From JBBRHQ01 sp963781345 (GTDB lineage Bacteria; Actinomycetota; Thermoleophilia; Solirubrobacterales; 70-9): 64,000 nt of DNA. The translations under genes and the position numbers were made by a program. Below the pieces are notes generated by a model. The model did not search any database. It saw only the letters and a program-made list of their open reading frames with translations, and had not been told where the DNA came from. Location of the stretch: positions 186,001 through 250,000 of the forward strand of contig CAWAFQ010000014.1 of the NCBI GenBank assembly GCA_963781345.1. The letters are read 5' to 3'. This document shows positions 35,638 to 43,446 of this stretch, one piece after another; positions within the stretch are counted from its first letter, which is position 1; each line of letters begins with the position of its first letter.

Positions 35638-37267
35638 GACGTCACCCGCGACGACGGTCCACGACCACTCGCCCGAGATCCAGGTCGAGCGGGCCGCCGG
35701 CGTCGGACCGCCCGGCCCGGGTGACGTCACCGCCAACGAGGAGGTGCTCGTCCTCGACTTCGGCGGCCAGTACTCGCAGCTGATCGCGCGCCGGATCCGC
35801 GAGTGCGGCGTCTTCGCCGAGCTGCTGCCGTCGACGACGCCGGTCGCCGAGATAGAGGCCCGGCGCCCGCGCGGGCTGGTCCTCTCCGGCGGGCCGGCGT
35901 CGGTCTATGAGCCCGGGGCACCGCGCTTTCCGACCGAGCTGGTGGATCTCGGGATCCCGGTCCTCGGCATCTGTTACGGGATGCAGGCGATGGTCGCCGC
36001 CCTCGGAGGCCGGGTGGAGGCGGCCGAGGCCGGTGAGTTCGGTCGCACGGATCTCGCGCTCCTCGGCGATGGCGGCACCCTTCTCGCCGGGCTCCCAGCC
36101 TCCCAGCACTGCTGGATGAGCCACCGTGACACGGTCTTCGAGCCGCCCGAGGGGTTCACCGCGCTCGCGTCGAGCCCGGGGTCCCCGGTTGCAGCCTGCG
36201 AGTCGCCCGAGCGCGGCCTCTACGGAATCCAGTTCCACCCGGAGGTCGTCCACACGCCGTACGGCACCGAGATCCTCACCCGCTTCCTGCGCGACGTCGC
36301 CGGGTGCCGCGAGCAGTGGTCCCCTGCCTCGGTTATCACCGAGCAGGTCGAGGCGATCCGGGCTCAGGTCGGCGAGGGGCGGGTCATATGCGGCCTCTCC
36401 GGCGGGGTCGACTCCTCGGTTGCGGCGATGCTCGTCCACCGAGCGGTGGGGGAGAGGCTGACCTGCGTCTTCGTCGATCACGGCCTGATGCGGCTGAACG
36501 AGGCCGAGCAGGTGGTGGAGGCCTTCAGCCAGTTCGGCATCCCGCTCGTCCACGTCGAGGCCGAGGAGCGCTTCCTCGCGCGCCTCGCCGGGGTCGATGA
36601 CCCTGAGACCAAGCGGATGATCATCGGCGAGGAGTTCATCCGCGTCTTCGAGGAGGAGGCGGAGAGGCTCGATGACGTCGGCTACCTCGTCCAGGGAACC
36701 CTCTACTCCGACGTGATCGAGTCGGGCGGAGGCACCGGGACCGACACGATCAAGTCCCACCACAACGTCGGCGGCCTCCCCGAGGAGTTCGACTTCAGCC
36801 TGGTCGAACCGCTTCGAATGCTCTTCAAGGACGAGGTCCGGGCGGTCGGCGCCGAGCTCGGACTGCCCGACCGGATGGTCTGGCGACAGCCCTTCCCGGG
36901 CCCGGGCCTGGCGATCCGGATCGTCGGCGGGGAGGTCAACCGCGAGCGCCTCGACATCCTCCGCTCCGCCGACGCGATTCTCCAGGAGGAGGTTCGCGCC
37001 GCCGGGCTCTACCGCGAGCTGTGGCAGTCCTTCTGCGTCCTTCCCGTCGTGCGCTCGGTCGGAGTCCAGGGCGACGGACGCACCTACGCCTACCCGATCG
37101 TGATCCGCGCGGTCACCTCCGACGACGCGATGACCGCCGACTGGGCCCGCCTGCCCTACGACCTGATCGAGCGCGTCTCCAGCCGCATCATCAACGAGAT
37201 CGCCGAGGTCAACCGGGTCGCCCTCGACGTCTCCTCGAAGCCGCCGGCGACGATCGAGTGGGAGTAA
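35630..37267 (+). CDS. guaA: GMP synthase (glutamine-hydrolysing)
   Basis: Cytoplasmic 545-residue enzyme that aminates XMP to GMP. A 35-residue extension precedes the class I glutamine amidotransferase domain: VLDFGGQYSQLIARRIRECG, nucleophile loop ILGICYGMQAM (Cys), and QFHPEVVHT. The ATP-pyrophosphatase domain has ICGLSGGVDSSVAAMLVH, and the C-terminal XMP domain contains SHHNVGGLPEEF, WRQPFPGPGLAIRIVG and the ending SSKPPATIEWE. All catalytic residues are visible. It overlaps guaB3 and ends just before a large bidirectional hairpin. Confidence 0.97.
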   Translation: MTETSPATTVHDHSPEIQVERAAGVGPPGPGDVTANEEVLVLDFGGQYSQLIARRIRECGVFAELLPSTTPVAEIEARRPRGLVLSGGPASVYEPGAPRFPTELVDLGIPVLGICYGMQAMVAALGGRVEAAEAGEFGRTDLALLGDGGTLLAGLPASQHCWMSHRDTVFEPPEGFTALASSPGSPVAACESPERGLYGIQFHPEVVHTPYGTEILTRFLRDVAGCREQWSPASVITEQVEAIRAQVGEGRVICGLSGGVDSSVAAMLVHRAVGERLTCVFVDHGLMRLNEAEQVVEAFSQFGIPLVHVEAEERFLARLAGVDDPETKRMIIGEEFIRVFEEEAERLDDVGYLVQGTLYSDVIESGGGTGTDTIKSHHNVGGLPEEFDFSLVEPLRMLFKDEVRAVGAELGLPDRMVWRQPFPGPGLAIRIVGGEVNRERLDILRSADAILQEEVRAAGLYRELWQSFCVLPVVRSVGVQGDGRTYAYPIVIRAVTSDDAMTADWARLPYDLIERVSSRIINEIAEVNRVALDVSSKPPATIEWE

Positions 37268-37270
37268 CCG

Positions 37271-37319
37271 GTCGAGTGGACGAAGTCCCTCGTATGGCGA
37301 GGGCGATCGTCCACTCGAC
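37271..37319. terminator. Nested hairpin between convergent guaA and the ZIP transporter gene
   Basis: An outer perfect 13-bp stem (GTCGAGTGGACGA at 37271-37283 with TCGTCCACTCGAC at 37307-37319) encloses an inner six-bp stem (CCCTCG/CGAGGG) with loop TATGG. It occupies almost all of the 64-base gap between two convergent genes, so a bidirectional terminator is likely. Confidence 0.7.
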
Positions 37320-37331
37320 GACGCGGTTGAG

Positions 37332-38051
37332 CTAGACGCCGGCGATCCGGGTGACCGCGAAGATCACCGCGAACCCAGATGCGGTCAGCCCGACCCTGGC
37401 CCAGGAGGCGTGCGCATGGGCCTCGGGCAGGAGGTCGGTCGCGCCCATGTAGAGGAAGAAGCCCGAGTAGAGGCAGAGGATGTAGCCCAGGGTCACGTCG
37501 GAGACCGTGAGCACCGTTCCGACGATCGCGCCGAGCAGCGGGGCGATCGCGTCGATCCGCAGCCAGAGGCGCGCCTGGCGCTGGTCGCCCGACTGGCTGA
37601 GGACGAAGCTGACGGTGTTTAGCCCGTCGGCGAAGTCGTGGCTGATCACGGCGACGAAGACGAGCATGCCCGTCGCCGCGTCGAGGCCGAAGGCGAGGCC
37701 GATGCCGAGGCCGTCGATGAAGCTGTGGATCGAGAGACCGAGGGCGCCGAATACGCCGACGTGGCTGTGCGCCCGGGCCTCGGATGGGTTGTCGCGGTGG
37801 TGGAGGGTGAGCGCCCGCTCGGCGAAGAAGAAGGCGAGGAATCCGACCGCGACCAGGGTCGTCGCCCTCTTCGGATCATCGACGAGGTCGATCCCCTCCG
37901 GGAGGACGTCGAAGAGCGCGACCGCGACGACCACGCCCCCGGTGAGAGCGATCACCGTCGGCAGCGAGTGATGCAGCCGCAGCGCGATCATGCCCCCGGC
38001 GAGGGTCGCGAGCACGGTCAGCCCCGCCAGGGGAATCGCGATCCAGGTCAC
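37332..38051 (-). CDS. ZIP-family metal transporter
   Basis: A 239-residue membrane protein with about eight hydrophobic segments. The metal-path helices contain SIHSFIDGLGIGLAFGLDAA and VAVISHDFADGLNTVSF, the ZIP HxxxDG/HxxxDG-type motifs in TM4 and TM5; a His-containing cytosolic loop (ERALTLHHRDNPSEARAHSH) precedes them. It should import Zn or another divalent metal. GTG 38051 is the start and overlaps the stop of the Fur-family gene (GTGA), so it is co-regulated with that metal sensor. Confidence 0.9.
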   Translation of the reverse strand: MTWIAIPLAGLTVLATLAGGMIALRLHHSLPTVIALTGGVVVAVALFDVLPEGIDLVDDPKRATTLVAVGFLAFFFAERALTLHHRDNPSEARAHSHVGVFGALGLSIHSFIDGLGIGLAFGLDAATGMLVFVAVISHDFADGLNTVSFVLSQSGDQRQARLWLRIDAIAPLLGAIVGTVLTVSDVTLGYILCLYSGFFLYMGATDLLPEAHAHASWARVGLTASGFAVIFAVTRIAGV

Positions 38052-38455
38052 GGACTCGCCTTCCGATTCCCGGCCGCGCAGTCGGCACACTCCCCGCGAA
38101 GGACGACCTCGTGCGCGGCGACGTTGAAATCAGAGGCCCGGCTGACGGCGTCGATCGCCTTCTCCAGCCGCTGGTCGGTGAACGGCGCGACGGCGCCGCA
38201 TGACTCGCAGACGATGTGGTGATGGTGGTGGCCCTCGGGGTCGCAGCGCTCGAACCCGGCGGCGTCGGCGCCGAGATCGACGCGCTGGAGGAGCCCGAGG
38301 TCCTCGAGCTGCTCCAGGGTCCGGTAGACGCTGGCCCGCCCGACTCCGTCGAGGCGCGCGTCGATCTCGAGGGCGGTGACGGCGCAGGTCTCGCCCGCAA
38401 GCAGATCGATGACCCGCCGGCGGGCCCCGCCGCTGCGGTAACCGGACTCGCGCAT
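38048..38455 (-). CDS. Fur-family metalloregulator (Zur-like)
   Basis: A 135-residue repressor. Winged-helix region RRRVIDLLAGETCAVTALEI and recognition helix RASVYRTLEQLEDLGLLQRV are followed by the His-rich metal segment (HHHHHIVCESCGAV) and a second Cys pair (CADCAAGN) forming the structural zinc site. The gene overlaps a ZIP importer, and a Fur-type palindrome lies in its upstream region, so zinc-dependent autoregulation of an uptake operon (Zur role) is the best guess. Fur or Mur function cannot be excluded from sequence. Confidence 0.9.
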   Translation of the reverse strand: MRESGYRSGGARRRVIDLLAGETCAVTALEIDARLDGVGRASVYRTLEQLEDLGLLQRVDLGADAAGFERCDPEGHHHHHIVCESCGAVAPFTDQRLEKAIDAVSRASDFNVAAHEVVLRGECADCAAGNRKASP

Positions 38456-38541
38456 GGTGCAGTCGGCGTGCTCGGTCCACGAAGCTCCGGTTCGGGCGGC
38501 GGTTGGGTTGTCGGCACCGGGCGGGACGATTGCCCGAGATT

Positions 38542-38570
38542 ATCAGAATGAGATTCATTCTCATTCTGAT
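38542..38570. promoter_or_regulatory. Fur/Zur box upstream of the Fur-family gene
   Basis: A perfect 12-bp inverted repeat, ATCAGAATGAGA (38542-38553) and TCTCATTCTGAT (38559-38570) with spacer TTCAT, in an AT-rich island. The nested AATGA-GAT-TCATT is the classical Fur-family half-site arrangement. It lies about 90 bases before the start of the gene on the minus strand, fitting autoregulation. Confidence 0.8.
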
Positions 38571-38666
38571 TCGGCTCCGGGCGCTCCGACCCCGCGCCGA
38601 GCCGGCGACTCCGTCCCCCGATTCGTCGCTATTGCCGCTCGACCTCGCCGCTCGACCGGATTTGGA

Positions 38667-38978
38667 TCAGCGCCGGAGCAGTCGCCCGACCGCACCCATC
38701 AGCTCATCGACCTGCTCACCGGGGTCCTCGGGCGCGTGGCCCTCACCGAGCATGCAGTGGCGGGCGTGGCCGTCGAGGAGGCCGAGCGCGATCTTGTCGA
38801 GCGCCGCCTGCACCGCCGCCATCTGGGTGAGGACATCGATGCAGTAGCGATCGTCGGCGACCATGCCGGCGACGCCACGGACCTGGCCCTCCACCCGGGC
38901 CAGGCGCCTCAGCAGCTGCTCCTTGTCGGCGCTGTAGCCGCGGTCGGGGGGTGTCGATTCCGTCGTCTCGGGCGCCAT
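38667..38978 (-). CDS. csoR: CsoR-family copper-sensing repressor
   Basis: A 103-residue all-helical repressor. The Cu(I) ligands are in the right places: Cys46 (DRYCIDVLTQ), His71 and Cys75 (DGHARHCML), the same Cys-x24-His-x3-Cys spacing as mycobacterial CsoR. Other family features are LLRRLARVEGQVRGVAGMV and MAAVQAALDKIALGLLDGH. ATG 38978 is chosen over ATG 38990 because TATGGT is seven bases before 38978 (leaderless) and 38990 lies inside the operator. It is divergent from the permease-YHS gene and probably represses both. Confidence 0.93.
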   Translation of the reverse strand: MAPETTESTPPDRGYSADKEQLLRRLARVEGQVRGVAGMVADDRYCIDVLTQMAAVQAALDKIALGLLDGHARHCMLGEGHAPEDPGEQVDELMGAVGRLLRR

Positions 38979-38980
38979 CT

Positions 38981-39018
38981 TTGACACCATACCCAGGGGG
39001 GGTATAAACTGTCAAGCC
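38981..39018. promoter_or_regulatory. Face-to-face promoters sharing a CsoR operator
   Basis: Plus strand: TTGACA (38981-38986), 18 bases, TAAACT (39005-39010), eight bases, GTG 39019. Minus strand: TTGACA (39015-39010), 18 bases, TATGGT (38991-38986), seven bases, ATG 38978. Between them lies ATACCC-AGGGG-GGGTAT (38989-39005), the typical CsoR operator. The two promoters overlap completely and both transcripts would be leaderless. Confidence 0.8.
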
Positions 39019-40290
39019 GTGGGTGAAGTTATCGAGACCATCGGCGAGGGGCTCAGGCAATCGCTGCTGATGGCTTATCAGGTCTGGTGGGCGCTCGTCC
39101 TCGGCTTCGCGATCTCGGCGATCGTCCAGGCCTGGGTCCCGCGGGAGCGGATCGAGGGCTCACTCTCGGGCACCGGCGCGAGGCCGATCACACTCGCGAC
39201 GGCGCTCGGCGCCGCATCCTCGTCTTGCTCCTACGCGGCGATCGCGATCGCCAAGTCGCTCTTTCAAAAGGGCGCGTCGGCGGTCACCGCGCTCGCCTTC
39301 CAGTTCGCCTCGACCAACCTCGTCTGGGAGCTGGGTCTCGTGCTCTGGGTCTTGCTCGGCTGGCAGTTCACCCTGGCCGAGTACGTCGGCGGGGTGGTGA
39401 TGATCGTGCTGATGGCGGTGATGTTGAGGCTGTTCGTCTCACCACGGCTGGAGGAGAGTGCCCGCAGGCACGCGCAGGAGGCCGACAGCGGTCACCAGCA
39501 CCACATGGCCGGCGAGCAGCTCAGCTGGCGCCAGCGCGTCACCTCCGCCTCGGCCTGGTCCGACGTCGCCCACAACTTCCGCGGTGACTGGCAGATGCTC
39601 TGGAAGGAGATCGCGCTCGGGTTCCTGCTTGCCGGCTTCATCGGCCTGCTCGGCGACGACTTCTTCAACAGCCTCTTCATCAAGGACGCGCCGCCGCTGG
39701 TGGTGGCGATCGAGAACGTCGTCGTCGGCCCCCTGATCGCGGTGCTCAGCTTCGTCTGCTCGATTGGGAACATCCCGCTCGCGGCGGTGCTGTGGTCTGG
39801 AGGGATCAGCTTCGCCGGGGTGATGGCGTTCATCTTCGCCGACCTGATCGTGATCCCGATCATCCTCGCCTACCGCAAGTACTACGGCTGGGATTTCGCA
39901 CTGCGGATCACGGCGCTGATGTTCGTGACGATGGTCCTGGCGGCGCTCGCCGTCGACGGCCTCTTCAGCGCCGCGGACCTGATCCCGGCCGGGCCGCGGC
40001 CCTCGCGGTCGGACATCTTCGGATCGGTCGAGCTCGACTACAAGCTGGTCCTGAACCTGGTCGCTGCGGTGGTCTTCGCCGCGCTCTTCTGGTTGACATC
40101 CAGGCGGGGAGTGACGGATCCGGTCTGCGGAATGAAGGTCGATCGCTCCAAGGCCGTGCGCCTCGATCACGGCGGGCGCACCCACTTCTTCTGCTCCGAG
40201 CACTGCCGCAGCAAGTTCGAGGCTGACCCCGGCGCCTACGCCGAGGGGGCTTCGACGGAGCCCGGGCGCGCTCCCGCGCCGGCCGGCTGA
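39019..40290 (+). CDS. UPF0718/COG0701-type permease with C-terminal YHS domain
   Basis: A 423-residue membrane protein. Two four-helix halves of the DUF318 permease family carry conserved Cys-containing turns: AASSSCSYAAIAIAK (about 70-84) and SFVCSIGNIPLAAV. A His-rich loop (GHQHHMAGEQ) lies between the halves. The C terminus is a YHS metal-binding domain (VTDPVCGMKVDRSKAVRLDH, then HFFCSEHCRSKFEADPGAYA) with three Cys suited to a soft metal. Regulation by CsoR points to copper or related metal/metalloid export. GTG 39019 follows a leaderless promoter. Confidence 0.88.
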   Translation: MGEVIETIGEGLRQSLLMAYQVWWALVLGFAISAIVQAWVPRERIEGSLSGTGARPITLATALGAASSSCSYAAIAIAKSLFQKGASAVTALAFQFASTNLVWELGLVLWVLLGWQFTLAEYVGGVVMIVLMAVMLRLFVSPRLEESARRHAQEADSGHQHHMAGEQLSWRQRVTSASAWSDVAHNFRGDWQMLWKEIALGFLLAGFIGLLGDDFFNSLFIKDAPPLVVAIENVVVGPLIAVLSFVCSIGNIPLAAVLWSGGISFAGVMAFIFADLIVIPIILAYRKYYGWDFALRITALMFVTMVLAALAVDGLFSAADLIPAGPRPSRSDIFGSVELDYKLVLNLVAAVVFAALFWLTSRRGVTDPVCGMKVDRSKAVRLDHGGRTHFFCSEHCRSKFEADPGAYAEGASTEPGRAPAPAG

Positions 40291-40353
40291 TCGCGACCGG
40301 GGGAATCCTCCGGACCGCGACCCGGAGGCCACTGCAACAATCGGGCTCCAGAG

Positions 40354-40680
40354 ATGCCGGAGCGGCGCCAAACGATTCTCCTGCCGGTCTCCTCAGCGGA
40401 GGCGCTGGCAGCCTGCCGCCTGACCCTTCGCAGACTGGGCTGGGAGGCCACCGAGCCGGCCGAGAACCGGATCGTCGGCGACGAGGAGCCGTGGCGACTC
40501 GACTGCCACACGGCGCCGTCGCGGATCGAGATCGGTCTCAGCGCGGAGGCCGCCGACCGCACGGCGGTTGAGGTGACTGTGGCGGCGCCGGGGTTTGGGC
40601 CGAGGGTCTGCCGCCGTCTGGCGCGGCAGATCGAGGCGTTCGAGGAGAAGGTCGTCGCCGCCGACGACGGTCAGCTGTAG
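40354..40680 (+). CDS. Hypothetical protein, 108 residues
   Basis: Starts MPERRQTILLPVSSAEALAA and has an alternating beta/alpha pattern ending RRLARQIEAFEEKVVAADDG. It resembles small SRPBCC-like or START-like half domains only vaguely, so no family is assigned. The 63-base gap before it contains a CCTCCGG/CCGGAGG hairpin that may end the permease transcript. Its last ten bases overlap the convergent M23 gene. Confidence 0.6.
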   Translation: MPERRQTILLPVSSAEALAACRLTLRRLGWEATEPAENRIVGDEEPWRLDCHTAPSRIEIGLSAEAADRTAVEVTVAAPGFGPRVCRRLARQIEAFEEKVVAADDGQL

Positions 40681-41852
40681 CGGTCCCACTTCTTAAGCGG
40701 GGGCGCCGGGTCCAGGAAGTGCCCGCCCTCATACCACCCGGGCGCCGACCAGATCTCGAAATGCAGATGGCAGCCGACGGCGTCACCCGTCTCTCCGACC
40801 CGGCCTATCTGCTCGCCGGTGCGGACCGTCTGGCCCTCGTGAAAGAGGGCCGGCGCGCGCAGGTGCATGTAGGCGTAGTCCTCGCCGGTGTCCTTGCCGT
40901 CGATGACGATGTAGTTGCCGGCGGCGCCCTGGTAGCCGGCGTACTGAACCCTGCCCCCGCGGGCGGCGACGAGAGTGGTGCCGCAGGAGGCGCCGACGTC
41001 CTGTCCCTGATGCGTGTGCCCGGATCGGGGGGCGCCGATTCCGTCCCAGTACTGGTGGCGGCCCCGGACCGGGAAGATGTATCCGTAGAGCTTGAACCCG
41101 GTGGCGGCCGCTGCGCCTGATGAGCGCGACGCCGTGACGCCGCTCTGGGAGCGGACCCGGAACGAGTAGCTGCCGTTGGTGGCGGGCTTGCCGGAGGTGG
41201 TCTTTCCGTCCCAGCTGACGACCTGGGTGGCGTTGGCCGGGACATCGTTGCGGAAGTAGCTGCGGGCGATCTGGCCAGAGGCACCGACGACGTCGATGCG
41301 GAGGTCGTTCGCCCGCTGGTTGCTGCGGATCACATAGGTGAGGCGTGGGTAGCGAAGGCCGAAGAAGTAAGCGGTCCGCGGCGTCGTCTCGGCCTCGGCG
41401 ATCTCGAGGTCGCCGCTGGTGCCGAGCTCGCTCTTGGCGCGGATGTCGAGCGCAGAGGACGAGAGCGAGGAGACGTTGCCGAAGCTGTCCTTGACCCGCA
41501 CGCTGCCGTCCATCGCGCCCGCCGGGACCCGAGCCTCGGCGGTGGTCGCGCTCGCGTCGGTGATCTCGGCGATAACCCGGTCCTTGCGACCGGGGAAAGT
41601 CATCTCCGTCACCCTGCCGAGATTCTGGCCGCTGACCTGGACGAGCCCGCCGACGGTCGGTTGGCGCAGCCCGACGCACCCGGTGGCGCAGATGACGTCT
41701 CGGATCGAGGGGACTTTGGGGGCAACGGCGCCACCGCCGCCGGAAACGGAGGCAGCAGAGGCAACGCCGGCGAGGGCCGAGAAGGCCATCACCATAATCG
41801 CCGTTATCGCTGTCGCCACCGGCTTGCGCCGGACGCCCGGGCTGCTGGCCAA
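40671..41852 (-). CDS. Secreted M23 metallopeptidase with TIG and FlgD-like Ig domains
   Basis: A wall hydrolase of about 393 residues. TTG 41852 gives a signal peptide (VRRKPVATAITAIMVMAFSA, cleavage near ASAA). Next come an IPT/TIG-like domain (QPTVGGLVQVSGQNLGRVTE), an FlgD-type Ig domain (VVSWDGKTTSGKPATNGSYS) and the lysostaphin-like M23 domain with both zinc motifs (HTHQGQDVGASCG; HLHFEIW). It should cut peptidoglycan cross-bridges. Upstream on the same strand is a probable c-di-AMP riboswitch, a common arrangement for actinobacterial wall hydrolases. An upstream in-frame start would lie inside the riboswitch. Confidence 0.9.
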   Translation of the reverse strand: MASSPGVRRKPVATAITAIMVMAFSALAGVASAASVSGGGGAVAPKVPSIRDVICATGCVGLRQPTVGGLVQVSGQNLGRVTEMTFPGRKDRVIAEITDASATTAEARVPAGAMDGSVRVKDSFGNVSSLSSSALDIRAKSELGTSGDLEIAEAETTPRTAYFFGLRYPRLTYVIRSNQRANDLRIDVVGASGQIARSYFRNDVPANATQVVSWDGKTTSGKPATNGSYSFRVRSQSGVTASRSSGAAAATGFKLYGYIFPVRGRHQYWDGIGAPRSGHTHQGQDVGASCGTTLVAARGGRVQYAGYQGAAGNYIVIDGKDTGEDYAYMHLRAPALFHEGQTVRTGEQIGRVGETGDAVGCHLHFEIWSAPGWYEGGHFLDPAPPLKKWDRYS

Positions 41853-41871
41853 CTTACGTGCCTCTCTTTCT

Positions 41872-42020
41872 CTGGCCTGCGGAGTTAGCTGTCGGGCTCG
41901 CGCTGAAAGAGCTGCGCTACGGACCAGCTTCGTCCGATTCGCCCCTGAGACCTGCAAAGGTCTCTGCGGTTCCTCCGCTCCCAGCCGGTCCGACCGGCCG
42001 GGACTCGGCACATCTGGCGC
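41872..42020 (-). promoter_or_regulatory. Cyclic di-AMP riboswitch (ydaO/yuaA class) in the M23 gene leader
   Basis: On the minus strand, reading down from about 42020, the conserved blocks of the ydaO element appear in order: GGGAGCGGAGGAACCGCA, then a GAGACC/GGTCTC hairpin, GGGGCGAATC, GAAGCTGGTCCGTAGC, CTCTTTCAGC, and the hallmark 3' block GAGCCCGACAGCTAAC followed by TCCGCAGGC. It ends about 20 bases before the M23 start. In known cases c-di-AMP binding turns expression off. Exact boundaries need a covariance model. Confidence 0.88.
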
Positions 42021-42096
42021 GGCAGTATACCCGTGCCGCTGGTCGTGGTCGGGGGCAGAATCGTCGTCCCCGGGTGCGCAGTTGCGCCGCTACGGC

Positions 42097-42102
42097 TATC
42101 AT
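42097..42102 (+). promoter_or_regulatory. Candidate -10 box of the rplM-rpsI-glmM operon
   Basis: TATCAT stands out in an otherwise GC-rich stretch 53 bases before the rplM ATG. No convincing -35 was found. The divergent gap 41853-42154 (302 bases) otherwise holds only the riboswitch and a GCCGGTC/GACCGGC hairpin at about 41983-41997, the basal stem region of that riboswitch. Confidence 0.35.
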
Positions 42103-42154
42103 CCGCCGGCCGCGCCGGGGCCGTTGATACGTGCCTGCGCGGCTTCTGAGCGAG

Positions 42155-42592
42155 ATGACCAAGACCTACGTTGCCAAGCCAAGCGACCGCCAGCGAGACT
42201 GGTATGTCGTTGACGCCGAGGGCCAGACTCTGGGGCGCATGGCGACCCGGATCGCCGACGCCCTTCGCGGCAAGCGCAAGCCCACCTACACGCCCCACAT
42301 CGACACTGGCGACTTCATCATTGTCGTCAACGCCGAGAAGATCCGCGTCACCGGCAACAAGCTCGAGGCAAAGACCTACTGGCGCCACACCGGCTATCCG
42401 GGCGGGATCAAGTCCCGGACCCTGGGCGAGATGCTGGAGCGCAGGCCCGAAGAGGTGATCCGCAAGGCGGTAAAGGGGATGCTTCCCCGCAACCGCCTCG
42501 CCCGTCAGCAACTGAGCAAGCTCAAGGTCTACGCGGGCCCCGAGCACCCCCACCAGGCGCAGTCGCCCAAGCCGATGGAGATCGAGAGCTAG
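42155..42592 (+). CDS. rplM: 50S ribosomal protein L13
   Basis: A 145-residue ribosomal protein, the normal length. Diagnostic stretches are DWYVVDAEGQTLGRMATRIA, ALRGKRKPTYTPHIDTGDFI, YWRHTGYPGGIKSRTLGEML and VKGMLPRNRLARQQLSKLKV. ATG 42155 matches the family N terminus; an upstream GTG at 42131 would add eight residues. rpsI follows after two bases, the universal L13-S9 pair. Confidence 0.97.
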   Translation: MTKTYVAKPSDRQRDWYVVDAEGQTLGRMATRIADALRGKRKPTYTPHIDTGDFIIVVNAEKIRVTGNKLEAKTYWRHTGYPGGIKSRTLGEMLERRPEEVIRKAVKGMLPRNRLARQQLSKLKVYAGPEHPHQAQSPKPMEIES

Positions 42593-42594
42593 AG

Positions 42595-43446
42595 ATGGAA
42601 GAGGAAGCAGAGAACACAGAGCAAAACGCAGAGAAGCCCGAGGCCGTCGAGGAGATTCCGGCCGAGGAGGCCCTGGCCGAGGATGCGGCCGTGGAGGCCG
42701 AGGAGCCCGTGGCCGAGGATGCCCCTGCCGAGGAGCCCGCCACCGAAGAGCCCCACCCCCAAGCCGTCACGACCCCTGACACCCCCGGACGCGAAGCGGA
42801 GGAGGTGTCGGGCAGTGATCTCGATCCCGAGGTGGCCCTCGCCGCCGACGCCGCCGTCGAAGCCATCGAGACCCCCAAGCCCGCCGTCCCCGGAGCCGAC
42901 CTCGAGCCGATCGACCTCGAGCCCGAGGCGCAGCTCAGCGCCGAGGACCAGGCCCGCCTCGAGGCAGAGGAGGAGGAGCGCGCGCGCCGGGAGGCCGAGC
43001 TCGTCGGCGAGGCAGGGGAGGAGGAGTCTGCGACCCGCGCCCCGGCGCAGATGGAGACCGGGGCCCGTTATACGGCCACCGGAAAGCGGAAGCGCTCGAT
43101 CGCGCGCGTGATCCTGACTCCCGGCGACGGAAAGTTCGAGATCAACCAGCGCACCCTCGAGGAGTATTTCCCGAGGCCGTTGCACCAGACGATGGCGCGC
43201 CAGCCGCTCGCCTCGGCGGGCTACGAGGAGAACGTCGACATCCGTATCCGCGTCCACGGCGGCGGCATCAGCGGACAGGCCGGGGCTGTGCGCCACGGAA
43301 TCGCCCGGGCGCTGACCGAGGTCGACCCCGAGCTTCGCGGCGACCTCAAGCGCCGAGGCTTCCTCACCCGCGACGCCCGGGTCAAGGAGCGGCGCAAGGC
43401 GGGGCTGAAGAAGGCCCGCAAGAAGCCGCAGTTCTCGAAGCGCTGA
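42595..43446 (+). CDS. rpsI: 30S ribosomal protein S9 with long acidic N-terminal extension
   Basis: 283 residues, about twice the usual length. The C-terminal 128 residues are normal S9: RYTATGKRKRSIARVILTPG, INQRTLEEYFPRPLHQTMAR, GGGISGQAGAVRHGIARAL and the basic tail KERRKAGLKKARKKPQFSKR that reaches the P site. The first 155 or so residues are Glu/Ala/Pro-rich and almost free of Lys and Arg until a short charged helix (RLEAEEEERARREAELVGEA). The extension is in frame with a normal start two bases after rplM and its codon use looks like the rest. Some actinobacteria have shorter S9 extensions. Function unknown. Confidence 0.95.
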   Translation: MEEEAENTEQNAEKPEAVEEIPAEEALAEDAAVEAEEPVAEDAPAEEPATEEPHPQAVTTPDTPGREAEEVSGSDLDPEVALAADAAVEAIETPKPAVPGADLEPIDLEPEAQLSAEDQARLEAEEEERARREAELVGEAGEEESATRAPAQMETGARYTATGKRKRSIARVILTPGDGKFEINQRTLEEYFPRPLHQTMARQPLASAGYEENVDIRIRVHGGGISGQAGAVRHGIARALTEVDPELRGDLKRRGFLTRDARVKERRKAGLKKARKKPQFSKR

